Assembly: GCF_000002995.4 (NCBI RefSeq)
Contig: NW_025062475.1
Span: 9,242,187 to 9,306,186, forward strand
Length of the DNA stretch: 64,000 nucleotides
Reading direction: 5' to 3'
From: Brugia malayi
Taxonomy: Eukaryota; Nematoda; Chromadorea; Rhabditida; Onchocercidae
Position numbers and translations under genes: made by a program
Shown here: in pieces, positions 47,271 to 64,000 of the stretch
How the letters are laid out: every line of letters starts with the position of its first letter
Numbering within the stretch: the stretch's first letter is position 1
The notes under the pieces: model-generated
The model's database searches: none
Seen by the model: only the letters and a program-made list of their open reading frames with translations
Told to the model about the DNA's origin: nothing

Positions 47271-49153
47271 TTTAATGCAGTTCTAGTAGTCTCATATATT
47301 TTACTACCATAAAAATATGGTAGTAAAAATATTCCCCAAGTACAGGAATTTGTAATCGAAAGTAAAGAAACTGATGGATGTTGCATCAAACTTTTCTAGA
47401 ATCGGATTAGATGTATAGAATTGATATGGTAACGTCGTTTCAAAAACGGAAATTAGATTTCGTTAACATAACCATTATCTGTTCCATCCTTCCCATGCAA
47501 TTAGTAATATGCCAAACACTGTTAGTCAGTTTTTCCGTTCGTTTCTGGTAGAACTCCAGTAGAGAATGGATTTTTGAAGTCAATTCTTTGCAGTCCTGAA
47601 ATTGTTTAGTGATTTGATATAGTCTTTGTAGCCTTTATTCCATTGTCAGATTCCAGAAAAACAATGAGGAACTCAGCCATGTAAATTCGCACCGTCAAAG
47701 TTTTCTTCTTTTCTTTCCTACCAGATTTCTTCCTACTGCTGTGTGCGATTGTTATTTTCGACTAAAAATTATCAAAGTTAGTTTTTTAAACTTCTTTTAA
47801 CTTGTAATCTACTTTAAGCTTGCAATCTAATATTTGAAACTCTCGAAATAAGAATGTAATTGGACCTAAAAGCTGAGAAAATTAGCCAACAGTAAATATT
47901 TTTCATTTCAAATACGAACTTGTAATTACACCTTGATGAGTTTACAGCCATCATTTGTCTCTCTCTTTCTGTCTTTAGCAAAACAAGCAAGTAATCCTGA
48001 TCATCATACCACAATTCATTTCACTCTACATTTATTCTATTAGAATTGAAATGTGATGGCATTTGTATATTATAGAAAATAAAAAGAAAATGCTGCATAC
48101 CCCTTCATTTATTTCTTCATTTCCTGCAAAAGCCAAGGTTATGCCTGACTTGATCAAGTAACAGAAATGAGGCTGATCACTTAAGATGACTTTCACTGCA
48201 GCCTCAAAATTATTCAAGACGTACATCATCATCTTCTTCTTCGAATTGCTTGCTTCATTTCTAAATTTCTTCACAAGTGTACCTAACTTCTCCTTTAATT
48301 GGCGTTGGAAATTCGCTGGTTCCGCTGCAGAAAATTTCACGCTTTGGAGAGAATTATCAGTTTTGTAAAAGCGATAGTAAAGTTCCATGTTTTCTTCGTG
48401 AGCCTTTTTGAGCATAAGTTCATATTGAACGATTTCCAAAGCTGTCAAATGACATTGTCGCTCTATCTTCTCCATTCTTTCTTTTGTGGCATTCTCCACT
48501 TCTGTCTTTTGTTTCTCAAGTTTTTCCTTGAATCTTTTTTCTACATTCTACATAAATAATAATATTATAGATAACTTCATGAAATAAGTAAAACATGATA
48601 AAAGTAATCATAATAATATATGGGATATAAAGTTTCTCTTTTCCAAAAATCTAGCAACATTTTCCGAGTTTCAGCCATGTCAACTTGATCCTCCTATGAC
48701 GAATTTTGATTTTTACAAGGGAAAGAGTATTTTTCGATATCAAGAAACGATAAATTATTTGAAAATGTGACCAATAATTTTAAAATTCCACCTGCTTCAC
48801 TGCCAGCAGTTCTACACCTTCGTTGCAATTTTTCTGCAGTGCCGCGTTCAGATCGATTATTTTGTGTTCAACGTCATATAGCTGAAGTAAATACTGTACA
48901 ATGTACTAATAAAAGTAAAAAAAAAAAAAAAAAAACATTTCTATTTACTGGAAAAAATTGCTGAGAAAAATAGATTCAGGCAGCGCTAATTCTCAAAACT
49001 ACAGAATACAAGTATCACCTGTTCCCTCAACTTATCTTTTTCATTTTGATACTGTTCGATTTCTGACTGAAAAGTGCTTTCCTGACTGAGCGCATCTTCC
49101 CTGAGCTGTTTGAATTCTTTTTTGAGATTTCGCTTTAATAAAGACGTTAACAT
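46699..49153 (-). CDS. Coiled-coil protein of unknown family
   Basis: Seven minus-strand exons (49153-49019, 48881-48792, 48690-48595, 48547-48101, 47595-47473, 47163-46927, 46746-46699), all joined in phase 0, would give 391 aa. Nearly all of it is charged and heptad-like: LKKEFKQLREDALSQESTF, EKQKTEVENATKERMEKIE, MQELEDMKSKFEILHKG. There is no signal peptide, membrane segment or enzyme motif. The third exon ends in a tyrosine-rich stretch unlike the rest and may be mis-spliced. Because every intron is phase 0, exon membership is the weak point. The ATG follows a ctgcag acceptor by 9 bases and has an in-frame stop just upstream, so a new protein begins here. It lies 168 bp downstream of another minus-strand gene, suggesting a downstream cistron. 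I do not recognise the family. A structural role in kinetochore, centrosome or intraflagellar transport is possible but unsupported. Confidence 0.55.
47250..47273. repeat. Poly-T tract
   Basis: A long T run within an intron of the coiled-coil gene, directly beside the hairpin at 47299-47328. Confidence 0.85.
47299..47328. repeat. Perfect 13-bp inverted repeat with 4-base loop
   Basis: ttttactaccata (47299-47311), loop aaaa, then tatggtagtaaaa (47316-47328). Perfect complementarity, in an intron. Confidence 0.8.
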
Positions 49154-49321
49154 TCTTCAAAACTGCAGCTTCATTATTTAGCGATGAATTAAGATAACAA
49201 CACTAAAATGTGATCCTGTCCCTCCTGTTAAGATCCAGAAAATGGTATTAACATTGCTGACAAGGAAGAGACAACTGATTATAGTTGACATATCTTTCTG
49301 TAGTGTTAAATAGTAATTCAT
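49154..49321 (-). promoter_or_regulatory. Intercistronic region with probable trans-splice acceptor
   Basis: 168 bases separate the stop of the upstream minus-strand gene from the ATG of the next. A ctgcag acceptor ends at about 49163. Spacing and layout fit a nematode operon in which the downstream message is separated by trans-splicing. Confidence 0.45.
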
Positions 49322-50291
49322 CTATTTATTACAGCAAAAGAACCTTTGAGCTTGCTTTATCTTCTCAGAATTGAAAAATATCGACAAATCAATCAATGGA
49401 TAAAGCTGGCATATGTAACTCTCATCAAATATGGTAAATTTTGGGGAATAAATTGCTGGCCTTGAAAGACTATTAACCAAATAACTTACACATTGAGCCT
49501 TCCAATTAATTACATCTGTGGTACGAGCAAACATCTTAATACTCTTCTTTGCATTCCCGACCTGAAATGAGATCTGAGATTGTATGGCGAGATGGTATAG
49601 CCAGAGAAATAACTATTTCTTAGTAAATAAAAGTAATTGCTTTTCAAAATTTAGTTCGAAACTACTTACCGTCGAATAATAACGAATTTAAAGTTTAGAA
49701 CATCACTGACTTATGATTTGCAATTAACAATGAGTGACTTGCAATGAACTACTAAGCACTAAGATTACTCTCACTAGATTAGCCATCTTTTTCTTCAATC
49801 CAAATCACTCTTGCTTCTTTTTCAAGATAAAATTGAATCAAAAAAATTCTCCCACTTATTCTAACCTTGCAATACATGATGGTTGATCATCTACAGCACA
49901 GAGAGAGGAAAGATGAGTAAAAATAAGGAATCACAAACCGTTATTTTAGAATTGTTAGAAATATGACTGTTAGTACATCCTTTGTGTTTCACTTGCAGTT
50001 CATCGAGCTGAAAATGAATTTGACTGTTCATCAAAAATTCCAGTTAGAATGAATCATGCGATATTCGCTTCTCATAGGAATTTAGTGATTTTTATAATTT
50101 TTTTTTTTTTTTAAATATGAAAAAGGCAAACAGTGAATGGTAAAGAGTCAAGAGTAAATGGAATATCAATTTGCTGCTACAAAAAATTATTGAAGTCTAA
50201 CTTTGGCGTTAAGAATTTGTATTTTAAATTGCATAATTTGACAATTTGAACAGGAATTTCTTGCAGACTTTTCTCGAAAAGTGCGCTTCAT
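49322..50291 (-). CDS. Small unknown protein, first cistron of a likely pair
   Basis: Three minus-strand exons (50291-50202, 50007-49939, 49561-49322), all phase 0, give 132 aa. The ATG lies 5 bases after an aattttag acceptor, typical of trans-splicing. The first 50 residues are basic and helix-prone with a weak heptad (IMQFKIQILNAK then LDELQVKH). The C-terminal 80 residues read as a small alpha/beta fold with KKSIKMFARTTDVINW and PKFTIFDESYICQLYP. That layout, a short coiled coil plus a small globular end, recalls Spc24/Spc25-type RWD kinetochore proteins, but I see no diagnostic residues and treat this as a guess. Its stop is 168 bp before the next minus-strand ATG. Confidence 0.5.
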
Positions 50292-51869
50292 TGGTTCTAA
50301 AATTCGAAATTTTTGAATTAAAACAATATGAAAGCAAAAGAAAACATAACGCAAAAGTTTTTGTTTTGTGCAGTGCACGACCACAGCAAGAAATCCTTTA
50401 AGATTCATTCAAAATTTGCTCTGAAACGAGAACAGTTCTGCTAATTTAACTTCGTAATTCCACTCCTAATTAAGATATTGCTGTACTACTGTATTCTTTA
50501 TTGTTCGAACCATAACACTACCTTATTTTTGGATGTGATCAAAAATTAGTAAAAACCTTGTAATTTTGATTAGTTGAGGCAGTTATGATTTGCAGATCAT
50601 GTAAATATTTGAAAAAAGTTGTTAGGAAATTGTCATTTATGCACATATATTGAGTTAACTTAACAGATATATGTACAGTGTACTGTGAAACCTTTAGCAT
50701 TTCCATATTTCTAAATTTTCAAGAAATCGTGAAGACATGATAATCAGTGACACCGAAATATCATAAAATGTAGTTATTATCAGCCATAAGGAGAAAAAGT
50801 TATGCAGCTAATAATTCCCAGCATGAATTTCTTGGCCACCACATTATTTTCCAAAAAACGCAAAGATATAATTTAAATGAAAAAAAAAAAACTATCTATT
50901 CGTTGCCGAACATAGAATTCAGTTAAACCTTATACATATTCTGTCAACTTATTCATCGACAACGAAATTTACAGAAAAATCGAAATGAGAGTTAGAAATT
51001 CGAATTTGAAAATGAACTGAATTTTCGAAATACTGAAGGAGTTGTGATAAAATTGCCAGAATTAAAAAGAAATACAATAAGACCAAAGAATATCTCTAAA
51101 AATTAGCAACACCATTTTAAGTATATTTAAATAAATGACTAGCCTAGAAGAAATACGAGAACGCTAACATTCGCAGCAGTATACAACGGAGGATATCATA
51201 GAGCATGTAATCTAGAATTGCACAGCAGATGAGATATTGGGGACTGATGTGTCAAAGGAAGGTCAGCAACTCTGTAAGGGAGTGACGAAGAAGCAGAAAG
51301 CATTCCGATCTACCTAACTGTCAGAAAGTTCTTCTAATTCCTAGGTGAATATTTAAAGCAAGATATTAGCGGTAATATGCTGTACAGATAAGTGGCAGCA
51401 ATAAGACTGGGACAGGTGAAAAAACTTGGAATTAATTATAGAAGCAATATACTACCAGAGAGAGATCAAAAATCAAAATTTTTGTGGAACGTTTTCAAAA
51501 AACTTTCTTAACTCTTCCTGTTAATAAGTTTCCAAAATTGTCAAACAAAGCTCCCATGTAACTACTTCTTTATTGTTTGTTACTATTATTTTATTGTTTA
51601 TTGTTATTTATTTATTATTTATTAATACTATTATTATTGTTGTTATTGTTATTATTAATTATTACTGTTGGTTAATTGATAATGTATAACATCTTGGTTC
51701 ACAGGAGACAACAGCTACATTATTATTATTATTCAACCGAAAAATCCAAAATTCAACTGGCTTATTGTTCCGGAAGGTACATGGTTCCCTGCTGTTAATC
51801 CATTTTTCATTTTACTTTTAATGATAAATAATATTCAATCAACTTTAATAATTAGAGAACTACCAGCAT
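50292..51869. other. Intergenic region between PIEZO 3' end and small-gene pair
   Basis: 1.6 kb. It must contain the PIEZO 3' UTR and the promoter of the minus-strand pair. 51150-51330 is GC-richer without a recognised frame. 51575-51735 is made of imperfect ttattatt repeats. Confidence 0.45.
51575..51735. repeat. TTA/ATT-rich simple repeat
   Basis: Degenerate tandem triplets of tat/att/gtt, plus a cleaner attattattattatt at about 51719-51734. It lies just beyond the PIEZO stop, probably in its 3' UTR. Confidence 0.75.

Positions 51870-64000
<12,131 letters not shown>

Noticed and set aside
49740..49790. Short minus-strand ATG frame beginning MANLVRVI
   Set aside because: Ends after about 20 codons and falls in an intron of the small unknown gene.

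Overview
The window reads as nuclear DNA of a nematode, most probably a filarial worm (Onchocercidae). It is AT-rich. Its genes have many exons with GT..AG introns, and short spaces between a splice-type AG and the first ATG suggest spliced-leader trans-splicing. The best matches among recognised proteins are metazoan, with nematode-like lengths and residues. A broken polyprenyl-diphosphate synthase copy of Wolbachia type at 41168-41892 points to a filarial host, because nuclear Wolbachia insertions are common in that group. I cannot name the species.

Layout, left to right. (1) 1-2009, plus: the last four exons of a NIPA-type Mg2+ transporter. (2) About 5 kb without a convincing gene, with a GC-rich island near 6.6-6.95 kb. 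(3) 7086-9554, plus: a REEP/TB2-DP1-HVA22 ER-shaping protein. (4) 11486-20015, plus: the PRP16/DHX38 DEAH-box splicing ATPase (C. elegans mog-1), 20 exons and 1133 aa, with every exon phase closing. (5) 22036-24012, plus: an F-box/leucine-rich-repeat-like protein. (6) 25283-25869, minus: a 100-aa CDCA3-like protein. (7) 27736-30311, plus: a homologue of Integrator subunit 15. (8) 31207-35308, plus: the proteasomal ubiquitin receptor RPN13/ADRM1. (9) 36348-38996, minus: a LET-767/HSD17B12-type short-chain dehydrogenase. A stray second copy of 35 bp of its last exon lies 308 bp away. (10) 41168-41892: the Wolbachia-like ispA pseudogene. (11) 42790-45758, plus: a short SWAP-70/DEF6-like protein with PH domain and coiled coil. 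(12) 50291-46699, minus: two small genes of unknown family, 168 bp apart and probably co-transcribed. (13) 51870-64000, minus: the C-terminal half of the mechanosensitive channel PIEZO (C. elegans pezo-1), whose 5' part lies beyond the window.

The genes do not form one pathway. Most are housekeeping functions: splicing (mog-1), snRNA/mRNA 3' processing (INTS15), protein turnover (rpn-13, F-box), lipid elongation (let-767-like) and ER shape (REEP). Convergent rpn-13 and let-767-like neighbours match their adjacency in C. elegans as I remember it, so that stretch may be old microsynteny. The most unusual items are the bacterial-type pseudogene, the duplicated exon fragment, the likely dicistron of coiled-coil genes, and the compact CDCA3-like and INTS15 genes that ordinary gene finders could miss. 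Exon coordinates were worked out by eye from reading frame, splice sites and remembered family sequences. No alignment was run.
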